Part shown: piece by piece, positions 20,666 through 30,959 of the stretch
Numbering within the stretch: position 1 is the first letter of the stretch
How the letters are laid out: each line of letters opens with the position of its first letter
Source: Nephrocerus scutellatus
Lineage: Eukaryota > Arthropoda > Insecta > Diptera > Pipunculidae
Direction: 5' to 3'
Assembly (NCBI GenBank): GCA_947095585.1
Contig: OX352761.1
Span: 124,001-188,000, forward strand
Length of the DNA stretch: 64,000 nt
Translations under genes and position numbers: made by a program
Notes under the pieces: generated by a model
Database searches by the model: none
Seen by the model: only the letters and a program-made list of their open reading frames with translations
What the model was told of the DNA's origin: nothing

Positions 20666-21616
20666 TTATTTTATTCTCGGGAACTCCTGCTCGCGTTCCG
20701 TTAGACTTGGTCTCGCTAAATCGAAAATCTTGTTGCAATCTTTGTCATAGACCGGATACAGCTGTCTGACACATTGCGACAGATCTTGTTGGTGGTGGCT
20801 AACAGTCGCCAGTTCTGGTCGAGGTGAACTAGACTCACCTGTGTCGGAAACAGTCAATTGCTGTGATACTGGCGTATATGTATCCCGTTCGGCTTTCTCA
20901 ACAGAAGAGTATATTGGCTCACTGAAACCGGGATTGTATGCACTAACGATTGTCGCCGTGCGTATGGGTTCCATCGAAGAATCATCATCAATTGAATCAA
21001 CAGACGTTGGAATATTAGTTGCAGAGCTTTCTTGATGTATTCTGGCGCGCGATCTTGGCGCAATTGGTATTGAAATTGGACTTATATGCAGGGTCAGTGG
21101 TAGTTGTATTGTGATCGGATCAACACTTACTTGATATGTTGGCTCAGAGCTATTATCATAGGCATCACGATGACCACTACATCCAACAGCAGGATTGTAC
21201 ACATCAGCACCGGTTGCTTGGTTACAATGACACTTTTGCACGACACCAATTTTCAGTCCGCTTTCGATAGCGTCCAGGAACGCCTCAGCTGTGGCGTCAA
21301 TTTTCTGTTGCGCCTGTCTTGTCTGTAGTGTATCGCCAACACGATGCAAAATGTTAAACAACCGTTTGCCCTGAGAGTCGCCGAACAAAAAGCTAACAGC
21401 TGACATGATAGACGAGGACGATGCCGACGACATTTCGGCATCATCGTCTGCGAATATGTTACCCCTTAGCTTTTCATCATCATCGTCAATGCAATCGTAA
21501 TAAAGTTCACTTTTAGTTTTCACTAATTGTTCCTCATCGTCATCGCTTGAAGATTTATTTTGATCTTTGTATGCCCAGCATGTATCCCTGTTGCAGCCCT
21601 CTTCACGGAAACTCAT
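20666..21616 (-). CDS. Acidic Ser/Asp-rich protein of unknown function (316 residues)
   Basis: This is one uninterrupted frame from ATG (context CGAAAATGA) to TAA. The first ~65 residues are rich in Asp, Glu and Ser (SSSDDDEEQ, CIDDDDEKL). Residues about 65-125 look like amphipathic helices (FLFGDSQGKRLFNILHRVGD, then TAEAFLDAIESGLKIG). A short Cys-rich patch (QKCHCN, then VGCSGH) is near residues 128-147. The remainder is Ser/Thr/Pro-rich. No signal peptide or membrane segment is seen. It lies 2.8 kb upstream of, and on the same strand as, the FN3-like gene, and shares its acidic style. It could be a separate gene or 5' exons of that gene; the terminal stop and the nearby AATAAA favour separate. 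I do not recognise a family. Confidence 0.65.
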   Translation of the reverse strand: MSFREEGCNRDTCWAYKDQNKSSSDDDEEQLVKTKSELYYDCIDDDDEKLRGNIFADDDAEMSSASSSSIMSAVSFLFGDSQGKRLFNILHRVGDTLQTRQAQQKIDATAEAFLDAIESGLKIGVVQKCHCNQATGADVYNPAVGCSGHRDAYDNSSEPTYQVSVDPITIQLPLTLHISPISIPIAPRSRARIHQESSATNIPTSVDSIDDDSSMEPIRTATIVSAYNPGFSEPIYSSVEKAERDTYTPVSQQLTVSDTGESSSPRPELATVSHHQQDLSQCVRQLYPVYDKDCNKIFDLARPSLTEREQEFPRIK

Positions 21617-21910
21617 TTTCGGCCGAATTTGGACAAATCACAAATATAATGTAATTTAAAACAGAAATGGCAGAAATATACAAAAATTACACAGAAAAAA
21701 AACTACAATATTTTCGTTAATCGGAAATTTATTCACAGAAAAATTTGACGGTTAACCCTTTGTTTATATGAATTGAAAATTTTTTTTAGTTTAGCTTGTG
21801 TGGCATTTTCGAGAAGGCAGTCAATTTGAAAACTAACAATGTATGCAGTCAAAGCAGAAGATCAAAATGTAGAGCTGATTGCAATCGAAAAAAATCCAAA
21901 TTTTTGGAGT

Positions 21911-22245
21911 AAATTCTCTATATGCTTCATCCAGCCTTTAACGCACAACCAACTATTATTTAGCGAAATGTAAAGAATAGCTTACTCTAAGAATCTGCCA
22001 AAAACATTTGTTCATAATCGAAACGATAAACGGTACAAAGTTATTTGAAAGAAAATTATATGGCAGCCCGTAGATCCTGAGTACCAATCACTAGCAAAAT
22101 GTTATAGAAAGTTTTGTCAACGGAGATTAGCTTGTGTGCAAAATTCGAATACAATCGGGTTTTAGGAAGTGGATTAGAAATTGAATTGGTTGCCACAAAC
22201 AAAGAAACAAACACATTTGAACGCGAATTTAATATAGAGATTTTA
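21911..22245 (-). mobile_element. ~335-bp non-autonomous element with short inverted ends
   Basis: The left end AAATTCTCTATAT and right end ATATAGAGATTTT are near-perfect inverted copies (one base missing). Inside are the TGTGTGCAAAATTCGAATAC and ATCGGG words and an ACGCGAATTTAATATAGAGA end shared with the 13.8-14.6 kb copies. Length and lack of coding capacity fit a MITE or a Helitron-derived element. I cannot choose between them. Confidence 0.6.
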
Positions 22246-22307
22246 TAAAAGCTTTAATAGGAATTTCCAAGTTCTAAAATTTTGGTTCAATATCAAAAGC
22301 AACAAAT

Positions 22308-23600
22308 ATAAAAAGTCATCATCATCATATTTGGCTCTACAACCGGGGTCCGGTCCTGGCCTCCCGAAAAAAGTCTCTCCACCGATCCCGAGTTCGAGCC
22401 GATGTCATCCAGTTTGGCATCCCTTAACTCTGTGCGTCCTGGTCTAAGCCATCCTTTCAGCGTAGGCTTGGCCGTCCTCGCTGTCGTCTTCCATAAATCC
22501 CACCGTAGAGGACTTTCCGAGCAGATTTCTCTTCGCTCATGCGAGCTAGGTATCCTGTCCATCGGAGCCTACCGAGCTTAATTCTCTTCACGATGTCGAC
22601 ATCGCGGAACGCTAGTAAATCTCACCATTGTAGAGTCTCCGGAATCGTCCTTCCTCACATACGGGGCCAACAATTCTCCGTAAGACTTTGCCCTCGGACG
22701 CGGCTAAGAGGTCAGAATGCTTTTTGCCAAGAACCCAACTCTCGGATCCATATGTAAATAAGACCATTGTCTTATATACCAGCAGCTTGGATGTAATGGT
22801 TAAGTTCCTGGATTTAAAGAGTCTTGACAGACTATAGCAGGCCCATTATAGATGTTGAATGGGCTTGATAGTGACCTGGATATTTTTACTTGGCTTATAA
22901 CATTGGTCATGGTCAACCTACATAGTCGTGTCAGTTTATTTGGGATGTCGAATGGCTTTATAAAGTTCTACTCTGGCTATGCTATCATAGGCGTTATACC
23001 ACGATAATTGCTGCATTTTTTGATACCTCCCTTCTTATGTATGGGGCAAAGGATGCCTCTTCGCCAGTTTCTGGCATAGCTTCTTTCTCCCATACTTGCA
23101 CTTGCATTTCCATGAATTGCTCAGTGTGTTCAGTTTCGCTGCGATTCCCATCCGATGGCGGAGCCTTATTATTTTTGAGTCGATTTATCGTTCTGCTAAC
23201 TTCGTCTATGCTGGGTGGCGGCAGCATAGTATGGTCTTCGGTCATTGGTGGAGCCTCCAATTCCCCAGTTAACTGGCCATTTAGCAACTCATGAACGTGC
23301 TCTTCCCATCGCTCTAAGATGCCTTTAAGATCGGCGATCAAATTACCCTCTTTGTCCTTGCAGTATGTGCAACGCGGTGCATACTGCGTCATACCGCGGA
23401 CTCTTTGGTAGAACTTCCCCGTCTGGTGCGGTCCTTGTACTGTTCTAGTTCACGGACGAGATTCTTCTCCCAGCCTGCTTTCTTTCGCCGGTGAACTGTT
23501 TTTTCATATCTTCTGAGCTTTTTATATTCATCAGCTCGTGCATATTTGGTACGACCGTGGGCATTACGAGGAAAGAGCCGCATGCCACATAAAAAAATCA
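22308..23600 (-). pseudogene. LINE family A, internally deleted copy
   Basis: Reading down from 23600, the link between endonuclease and reverse transcriptase appears first (MRLFPRNAHGRTKYARADEY, then YKKLRRYEKTVHRRKKAGWE). Then come MTQYAPRCTYCKDKEGNLIA, GILERWEEHVHELLNGQ and SRTINRLKNNKAPPSDG, the start of the RT region. A frameshift follows, most RT motifs are missing, and the post-RT segment resumes (TYGSESWVLGKKHSDLLAAS, GKVLRRIVGPVCEEG). The C-terminus has GWLRPGRTELRDAKLDDIGS and a (TGA)n-like tail at 22308-22330. The 3' tail and domain order resemble RTE-like LINEs. It is clearly inactive. Confidence 0.85.
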
Positions 23601-23601
23601 T

Positions 23602-24319
23602 TCAAAAAGTTAATAAAGAAATCACTTACTGCAAGGATACAAGAGGAGGTCAGGTATATTATTCCATCTATAAATGTTGCAAATTGTACTATAATTAGCA
23701 ATAAACTGTTTCTTGTTGTTTCTGTCCATATCAATATTTTCTTATGTTGTAGTAAAAAGTGCTAGCGAAAATTTTGCAAATTTTATCATAGATTTTTTCT
23801 TGAATATTTACATTAATTATAAAACAAAAATAATATTTAATACTAAAAATGGGAACAAATTTAAAAATATTTTATATTTAAATTTTGTCTTTTCTGCTAT
23901 CAATGTATGTAGGAAGGAACTTGCATTTTTTCTTAATAAATCAATTTAATTTAAAATGGTTTCATATCTGGCATATATCGTAATTTTCCACTTTAACAGT
24001 TGTCTTATTCGCATTCAATTAAAATCTGTTTTTCTTTTGTTTGATTTTTTTGCGATTTCTTTGATTTCCCCCTCTCGACAGGATAATATACAGTTAAGTA
24101 AGACTCGGATTCAACTTTCTTGCAGTGAAACCTTAGAAGTTTTTCTGTGATTTTATCTTCGAGTATTTTTAGAAGCTGTACAGGAAGTTGGAGTGAAAAG
24201 TTGAAAGACTTTAGTTTTTATAATTCTATACAAATGATAAGTTAGGGACTTGTAAGATTACTTTCAGGTACAATAATTGATCGTGTTACCGAATCAATGA
24301 ATAAGTGCTTTTGTTCTTC
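23602..24319. other. AT-rich sequence without a recognisable gene
   Basis: Open frames at 23713-23949 and 23956-24150 (+) are composed of codons typical of AT-rich noise and show no motif. They carry no splice signals I would trust. Confidence 0.4.
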
Positions 24320-25150
24320 AAACAAGTTTCGACAAGATCGGTTCGAAATGTATAAATTAATTGTTATTTAAAAAAAAATATATTCTTATTTAAATTAAAT
24401 AATTCAGCTTGATCTGACAAGATCGGTAAGAAATTAATTATTTTACTTTGATATTAGAATTCTCAACTTGTTATGCTCAAAGAATAACTATGAGATATCT
24501 AAATATATGTATTGGTAAGATAAGATCAGTGCTGAAAGAAAATAATGCTTATTGATTTTCTTAAACTTAAACAAACGCCTCAACTCTATGTAAATCTCTT
24601 TTTCTGAAAAGAACTTTGACAAGATCATCTCAAAACTAACGTTATACTTCTGGACTTAACTTCTAAGAATAGGTACAATTGACTTTATTTTTATGTTTGT
24701 AATGAGGAAACCATGACAAGATCGGTTCAAATTCAAAAGGTCCTAATAAAGTATTATTTTTCTTATTGAAATTAATTTTGAGGTAAAATTTGTTGAATTT
24801 AATGAAAAATTCTGAAAACTTCATAAGGAAGCTTTTTTTAATTTGTTTTTGAGATGATCAGTTTCAGATCAATTCTAACTCTTACATACTTTAATGGTTT
24901 TTTAACTTAACATAACTCTCTTAAGGTTAGTTATACTTTGACAAGATAAGTTTTCAGCATAAACAAAAAATCTAATGTTGAATTTTTAAAATATAAATAT
25001 ACATGCTCAAGACAAATGGTTGCTTGAAGCTAGGATCGCAATAATCTGTGGCGCTGAATATTATTATTATTATTCATAGTCAGTTTTCTTGAACTTAACG
25101 AGATATCTTAATTAAAACTCAGCATTAGATTGTATGAGACAAGATCAGTA
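24320..25150. repeat. Degenerate ~98-bp satellite with GACAAGATCGG core
   Basis: The word GACAAGATCGGTT or a close variant occurs at about 24331, 24416, 24519, 24618, 24715, 24853, 24940 and 25138. Spacings are 85, 103, 99, 97, 138, 87 and 198 bp, most of them near 98 or twice 98. A second shared word, TTCTTGAACTTAAC, precedes several units. The units have otherwise diverged strongly, so this is an old tandem array. Confidence 0.7.
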
Positions 25151-25326
25151 AAATTTATATTTTGTAATATAAGTTTTGGACAGTGTCAATAGAATTCGGT
25201 AGAACTTTATAAGCAAAAGAAAACAAACGATTGAGACGTGATAATAATTGCAAACCTTTCAAGCTAAATTCTTAACAGATGCCTAAGCCTAAAATAAATA
25301 TCTGAAAACAACCCTTGCAAACTCAC

Positions 25327-28300
25327 AAGTCCCTTAACAACTATACCCACCGGAATGGTAAATGGCTTGTAGGTTTCCTCAATTACTTTCAAACACTTCA
25401 TTGCCTTAACAACATCTTCATAGGAATTGATTTCGGAATTTGCAGTTTTACAGGAAGAATCATCATCATCTAATGGAAAACCTATCTCGAGCGATCCTAT
25501 GGCCTTGATCAATGCTAAACCTTCACGAAATTCCCGATCATATTGCAAATATTGCCGCAAATAGAGTTCAATTCGATTCAAATCGATGCTTCTAGTTGGT
25601 AAGGATTTGGAAAGTATTTCGAGGAGTTTGCTAATTTCACTTAAAGCAGGCTCAGTCTTAGTCTCAGGCTTAATGTCGGCATCAGAGTCAGATGCATGCA
25701 AAGAGTGAAAACTAGACAGAGATTGCTTGCGTTCAAAGACCTCCGGCTCAGATGGGCTATTCTCAATTTCTATTACATCCTGAAAAAGTGGTTCGGAATA
25801 TGAGGATTTAGTTTTGAAATTCGAAAGGATTCTTCGAATTTGTCCTTGCATTGAAGCAGGAAGGCCTTTATGAATGTATTTTGGTCGGCGTGAACGCCGC
25901 CGGGCAAACTTCCCTGCAAGTATTTTAAGATGCGAAGATGGGTTCTCTATGATTTTTCGCATTTTCGAGGGAACCTCAGATATTGGTGCCTTTTCTTTTT
26001 CATCATCGTGTTTTAGAGTCGTCGAATTTGATAAGTTATCAGACACGCAGGAAGATTCTGAATTGATTTCAACAGCGTCTGGCTTAGTTGCGACAGGCTC
26101 TTTGACCTTTTCTACACTTGGAGCTTCTTCTCGCAATTTTTGTGTGATATCTGATTCGTCTTTGCACAATATGATCTTGTAACTTACCTCATCATCGGTG
26201 CATGGGTTTTCGCCAAGCAGCGAATCAGCCAATTTCTTGACGTCTTTGGCTATGCTATGGAAGGTAGTTGGCAGGAAGTCTTCGCATTCCTGTAGGATAA
26301 AAAAAAACTATTAACTATTGACAAACAAATCATCCCGTACTTACCTCAAAGCTGCTTAACGCTCCACCAAGTAACCTCGAAGCAGTTCGCAAGTCATTAA
26401 CCTCTTCACGCTTAGCTCTCTTAACAGGGCTCCCATTGAGTTCTTGTGCCAAACTTTGTACTGTTGTCGATGTCGATGCTGGCGATTCATTGTCCCTCCT
26501 ACCCTTATCGTCAGCCGAGAAATTTCGTGTTCTCATAAAGTTACCCACCTTTAGGGACTCCATGGCGGCCACTTTTTTCTCCAGTACTGCACACATATCC
26601 TCTTTCGAGCGAATCTCATCACAAAGACAACGGATCTTGTCGATGTATTCCTTTTCGCTTTTCTGCAGCCGTAGAATTTGATTTTCCAAGGTTGCTACTT
26701 CTTCTTTCAGCTCTCCATTGGTGACCTCAATTTGTAAAAATTCCTTATTGAGGGCCATGAAGCGTGACTGTGACTGCTCAAATTCATTTTTCGATCGAGT
26801 TTCGCTTTCAGAAAGCGCCTTATGCATAAGTCTTATCTCATCTGCCAGACACCTGTTGCGCGACTTTACCGTTTCCAAAGATTCTTTGCCAGGACCTTCA
26901 AAGTGTTTTTTCAGCTGATCAAAGTCGTCCTTTACGCGTTGATACTCATTAACAATGACACAATGCTCCTCGAGAAGATCGCGATGCTCTCTCGATACTT
27001 TCTGCAGGCACAGCTTCACATTTCGTTCGGAATCTTCTAGTTGCATTATCTTCTCGTTAGCTGCCCGTGAGTCATCGCGCAGGCAGTCTTGCAACTTGCT
27101 GATCTTCTGTTTGAGAGAAGCTTCCTTTGACCGATAAGCAGCCTCGCGTTCTTTGTATTCTTTTTCTATGTCTACCCAATGCGAGTCAGCGCATTCCATT
27201 GCTTCATAGTGGCGTGCGTTCAGATCAGTAATTTGTCGACGCAATGATTCAATTTGTTCGTGCAGGTAGTGGACTTCCCTATTGTGGTTTTCCGTTTCTT
27301 GGATTACACTCATTACTGATGGTTGGACATCTCGGTTACATAACATCACCTCATCCCGTTCGAACTGGGCTAGCGATTCCGATTTAGCGACCGGATTGAA
27401 TGTCGCCACAGAATTACCCATCGTGCTTGGTGTGGTCTGCTTTGTCGAGATGCTTGAGTGAAAAAGGACTAAAACCGGCAGGATACTATGTAGAAAATTA
27501 AAATTCTCCTTCACTCGCTGATTGTCTTCCTCGAGATTACGGATATGAGTGTGGCTTTGTGAGATATCTTTTCGCAAATGGACCCCCTCTGCACGACAGT
27601 CTTTCAATTTTGCACTAAGTGCTTCTCTGGACATTTCCAGCTCTATGTTGCGCTGGCTCAATATTTCCAGCTCAATTTCGAGCCGCTGTAACCTGAGGCG
27701 TGTATCGTTTTCGGCTTCTTCGAATTCACACTTTTCCTCTTCAAGGCTGGAATTCTCAGTCTCAAGGAAGTCAACGCGATCGCGCAGATCCTTCACAAGA
27801 CTTTCAAGTTGGATCTCGCGCTGTAGGCGATCGGCCAAGCGCTTCGCTTGCAGATCACCAGAACTCTCGTAAATGAGAATCTTGCTTTCGAGTAGGTCTA
27901 AGCGTTCCTTGTAGTATTGGATACGTTTCTGGTCGGAGAGATTCGGCGACAGAATAGACGTTGGCACTGGGACAGGTACTTTTACGGCGGCACAGGCACT
28001 CTTCGCACTGACGCACTCTTCGATTTTTTCCCGGAATTTATTAAGTTTTTGGATTTCAGCGCAAAGATCTTTTGTCGGATGATGTGGTGTCTCTCCGCCA
28101 AAGTCCTCTGGATCGGTTTGTGTGAAAACTGTGTTGTCGCCGAAGTCACCTTCAAAGACGCCACTCTCGGTGAGACTTGACAAATTCCACGCACTGCGCC
28201 CTTTTCGAGCTGGTGAGTCTGCAGGCGTTGAAGTGGGTGTGTTTGCGTTACTATTGTACGGCAGGACTGTGGCAACTATTCTCGAATTGGCTGAGGATTT

Positions 28301-29091
28301 GGGTTTTGCATGCAGGGAATAGGAGTCAGCTGGTGTAGACGGAGTTGTCGTTCTCAACGGCGCCTGCACTGAACGTATACTTGATGGACTGGACGCGGAG
28401 CTATAATCTGAAATGCGGGATTTTACCTGAATTTCATGACGCGGCGGCGAAAATAGAAAAAATTTAAAAAAGAAAAGCGAAGTTAATTTCCGGATTTTCA
28501 ATAGAAAGCAATTAATTTTTGTTTGTAATTTAAGAAAAAATGTGATTCTAAAATCAAAGTCTCTAGTTTTCTTTATGAATACTAAGTGAATACTAATTAC
28601 GAAACGATAATAATTTCTAAGCATTTATTAAATCATCATCGTTATACCAAATCCAGACTGCTCGCCTCATCGCTCGATGTCGGCATTGAGTCGCTTCCAC
28701 CGTGTGATATCGCTTCGAAATTCTGTATTAGCGTGAGCACTTGCTGAACACATTGCTTATCGTCCTCTTCGATGGTGGATTTCTTTAGCATTGAAGTCAA
28801 CCGCTGGCGGAGATGTTCATTGGTTAGGTGGACCAAGAGCTGCAATCGAATGTAAGTCTGCTGTTAAACGAAATAACCTTAAACGAGGCCTAAAGTAGTC
28901 GCGCTACTTACATTCAAATCACATGGTGATATTGTATTTATTCGATCATCAATATGATGATGGCTATGCGGTGATGTCACACCCGAATCTGTATGATCCG
29001 CATTGTAGATTATCATGGCATCTTCGGATTCTTTTGTTGTGTCCGACCACATATCTTTGTTGTCTGGGCTGGCATTACTTTGCAGCGACCA
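25327..29091 (-). CDS. Long coiled-coil protein, 3' half (four exons)
   Basis: Exons in order are 29091-28912 (60 codons), 28839-28648 (64), 28426-26345 (694) and 26289-25327 (321). All have consensus GT-AG borders and lie in phase 0, giving 1139 residues. The first two are Ser/Asp-rich with a short helical segment (LLVHLTNEHLRQRLTSMLKK). The third begins with about 110 Ser/Pro/Thr-rich residues and then long heptad stretches, e.g. YYKERLDLLESKILIYESSG, DRLQREIQLESLVKDLRDRV and EQIESLRRQITDLNARHYEA, typical of cytoskeletal or centrosomal scaffolds. A basic KRAKREE patch follows. The fourth exon is acidic/Ser-rich with an Arg-rich patch (ARRRSRRPK). It probably ends at GGACTT|GTGAGT; if that donor is unused, translation ends 21 residues later, at a stop whose last base is 25264. 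Ninein-type proteins came to mind but I could not match them. Confidence 0.8.
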
Positions 29092-29320
29092 CTGAAATGG
29101 GAAAAAGTAGAAATGTAATTAGAATTAGAAATTTGCATCTAAATTTCAAACACATTTACGTTTTTAAAAAAATCATCATACTCTTAACTTTTTAATAAAT
29201 GCAAAGTGTATTAACGGAACAAAAAATTGAATTTCCTCAGGCTGACATGAAAATATTCCTCTCAGTCGTGAGTTTTTGGTCCAAACACTAAGTTTTTTAT
29301 TCATTTATTTATTAAACAAA
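29092..29320 (-). other. Start of the very large intron
   Basis: This is AT-rich intronic sequence between the first 3'-block exon and the Helitron. Nothing else is recognised. Confidence 0.4.
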
Positions 29321-29924
29321 TCTATATATATAAAAGTGAAACTTTGTATGTGTGTATGTCCGGTATATATTGGCAAACCCTTCAACCGATCGCGTTCTAA
29401 TTTTGCATATGGGTTTTCTACCATAAAAGTGGTCAGTCTGCTAGGTCAAGGGGTCACCATACGAATTTTTTTTATTGTTTTTACAAATTGCATGTTTTTA
29501 TGAATCGATTGCGTTCAAACTTTGCATAGGGGTTTTATACCATAATGAACACATAATAGGCATATTTTGAAAGTGGTCAGACTCCTGAGTCAAAGGGTCT
29601 CCATAAGAATTTTTGTTATTGTTTCTACAAATCGCATGTGTTTATGAACCAATCGCGTTCAAACTTATTCTATAGTTATCTGGGCAGGTGAGGTGGTCAG
29701 TTGGTGTGAGTTCAGTGGGTGGGGTGGTCTGTGAGTGGGTGGTCATATGAGGTCAGAGGTCCGTGGGCTGGGGGTCAGATGGTGGTGGGTCAGTGGGCGG
29801 GATGTCAGTGGGTGTAGTGTCAGTGGGCGGGTGAACTTGGTGGGGGTCAGTGGGATGCGCTGGGAAACGCCGGAGACGATGGGTCGGTAATGAAGCCACG
29901 AGCAACGCCGGGAACTTCAGCTAG
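29321..29924 (+). mobile_element. Helitron-like non-autonomous element
   Basis: The element begins TCTATATATATAAAAGTGAA directly after a host A and ends CAGCTAG directly before a host T. That is the 5'-TC...CTAG-3' structure inserted between A and T that defines Helitrons. It is 604 bp and encodes no protein. Inside are three sub-repeats starting CGATCGCGTTC at 29387, 29506 and about 29650, and then a G-rich block (GTCAGTGGGCGGG-type units, 29690-29860). I do not see a strong hairpin before the 3' end, so the copy may be diverged or the hairpin weak. Confidence 0.75.
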
Positions 29925-30299
29925 TGTGTAATAAATAAATTACTTACTGTATATGTCCTCTATATACTAATTGGCTATGTCCCTGACGCACAAAGTGCGG
30001 TAATAAGTCTGTGAATTGTAACAGAGACACAAACCATAAAACCATAATGGAAGCTTTTCACAAAGATACAAACCACTATAATAGCAAGACTATAAATAAA
30101 ATTGTGAAATATTTTAATTGTAAGACAATTGAAATACAATTGAATTATACAAAGTAGGGACCAGAAACAACTACGGTCAAGCGATAGGACTCGCCGTAAA
30201 TGCAGGGTGAGTAAGTCCTGGAGCGGAGATGCCGAGCGTAGAAGAGAAATGGACACGTCATGTGAATACTGTCATTAATACTGCTGACTTCATCTTAGG
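29925..30299. other. Intronic sequence, nothing recognised
   Basis: No coding or repeat structure was identified. Confidence 0.4.
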
Positions 30300-30660
30300 C
30301 AGTAGTCGTAGAGATCGGAACGACTGGTTCGATGACGAATATAACCTAGCGACTACGTAACAATGTTGCGTACTGAGAAATGCAACAATGTCGTAGAACG
30401 CGGGCACGCGAAGATGAAGATGAGCTCAGAAGACGCTTAGACGAGTTCTACCAAAGAGTCCGCGGTATGACGCAATATACACCGCGTTGCACATACTGCA
30501 AGGACAAAGAGGGTAGTCTGATCGCCGATCTTAAAGGCATCTTAGAGCGATGATAAGAGCACTTTCATGAGTTGCTTAATGGCCAGCTAACTGAGGAATT
30601 AGAGGATCCACCAATGACCGAAGACCATGCTATGCTGCCGCCATCAAGCATAGACGAAGT
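30300..30660 (+). pseudogene. LINE family A fragment, interrupted by a SINE
   Basis: Translation across frames gives RNDWFDDEYN, then RRRLDEFYQRVRGMTQYTPR, CTYCKDKEGSLIADLKGIL, HELLNGQLTEELEDPPMTED and HAMLPPSSIDEV. This is close to the copy at 22.3-23.6 kb. It is cut at SSIDEV by the A-rich tail of the SINE at 30661-30959, and the LINE sequence does not resume afterwards. Internal stops show it is inactive. Confidence 0.85.
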
Positions 30661-30959
30661 AAAAATAATAATAATAATATTCGGCGCGACAGACCACTGC
30701 GGTCCAAGGCATAGCTTCTCGCGCCCATTTGTATTGTGCATGTATACTTTTAGACACAAAATGGTGAAGGTCCCTTCAATTTAAGGCCGGATCCGAACGG
30801 CGAATTGTGAGAAGCTTTCCGTGACATGTTATTACTCTCGGAACGTTTGTCACCCATTCACGAGAGGTGGGACACCGTGAAATATACTTTTGCTGTTACT
30901 GGGATTCGAACCACGAACCTCCTGCTCTGTATCCATGCGCATTTCCACTGAGAGCCCAC
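30661..30959 (-). mobile_element. tRNA-derived SINE, near-complete copy
   Basis: Read on the minus strand this is a ~299-bp element. It has a tRNA-like head (GTGGGCTCTCAGTGGAAATG, B-box-like GGTTCGTGGTTCGAATCCC), then a body with CACGGTGTCCCACCTCTCG, CATGTCACGGAAAGCTTCTC and GCCGTTCGGATCC. The 3' end is CCTTGGACCGCAGTGGTCTG and TCGCGCCGAATATT, followed by (ATT)n. SINEs are copied by LINE machinery from a Pol III transcript. Related pieces lie at 18194, 42329, 53335 and 61193. The last body segments agree between copies, so this is one family. Confidence 0.9.

Noticed and set aside
26436..28322. Plus-strand frames opposite the coiled-coil exon
   Set aside because: They are antisense shadows of the minus-strand exon, whose splice borders and heptads are consistent.
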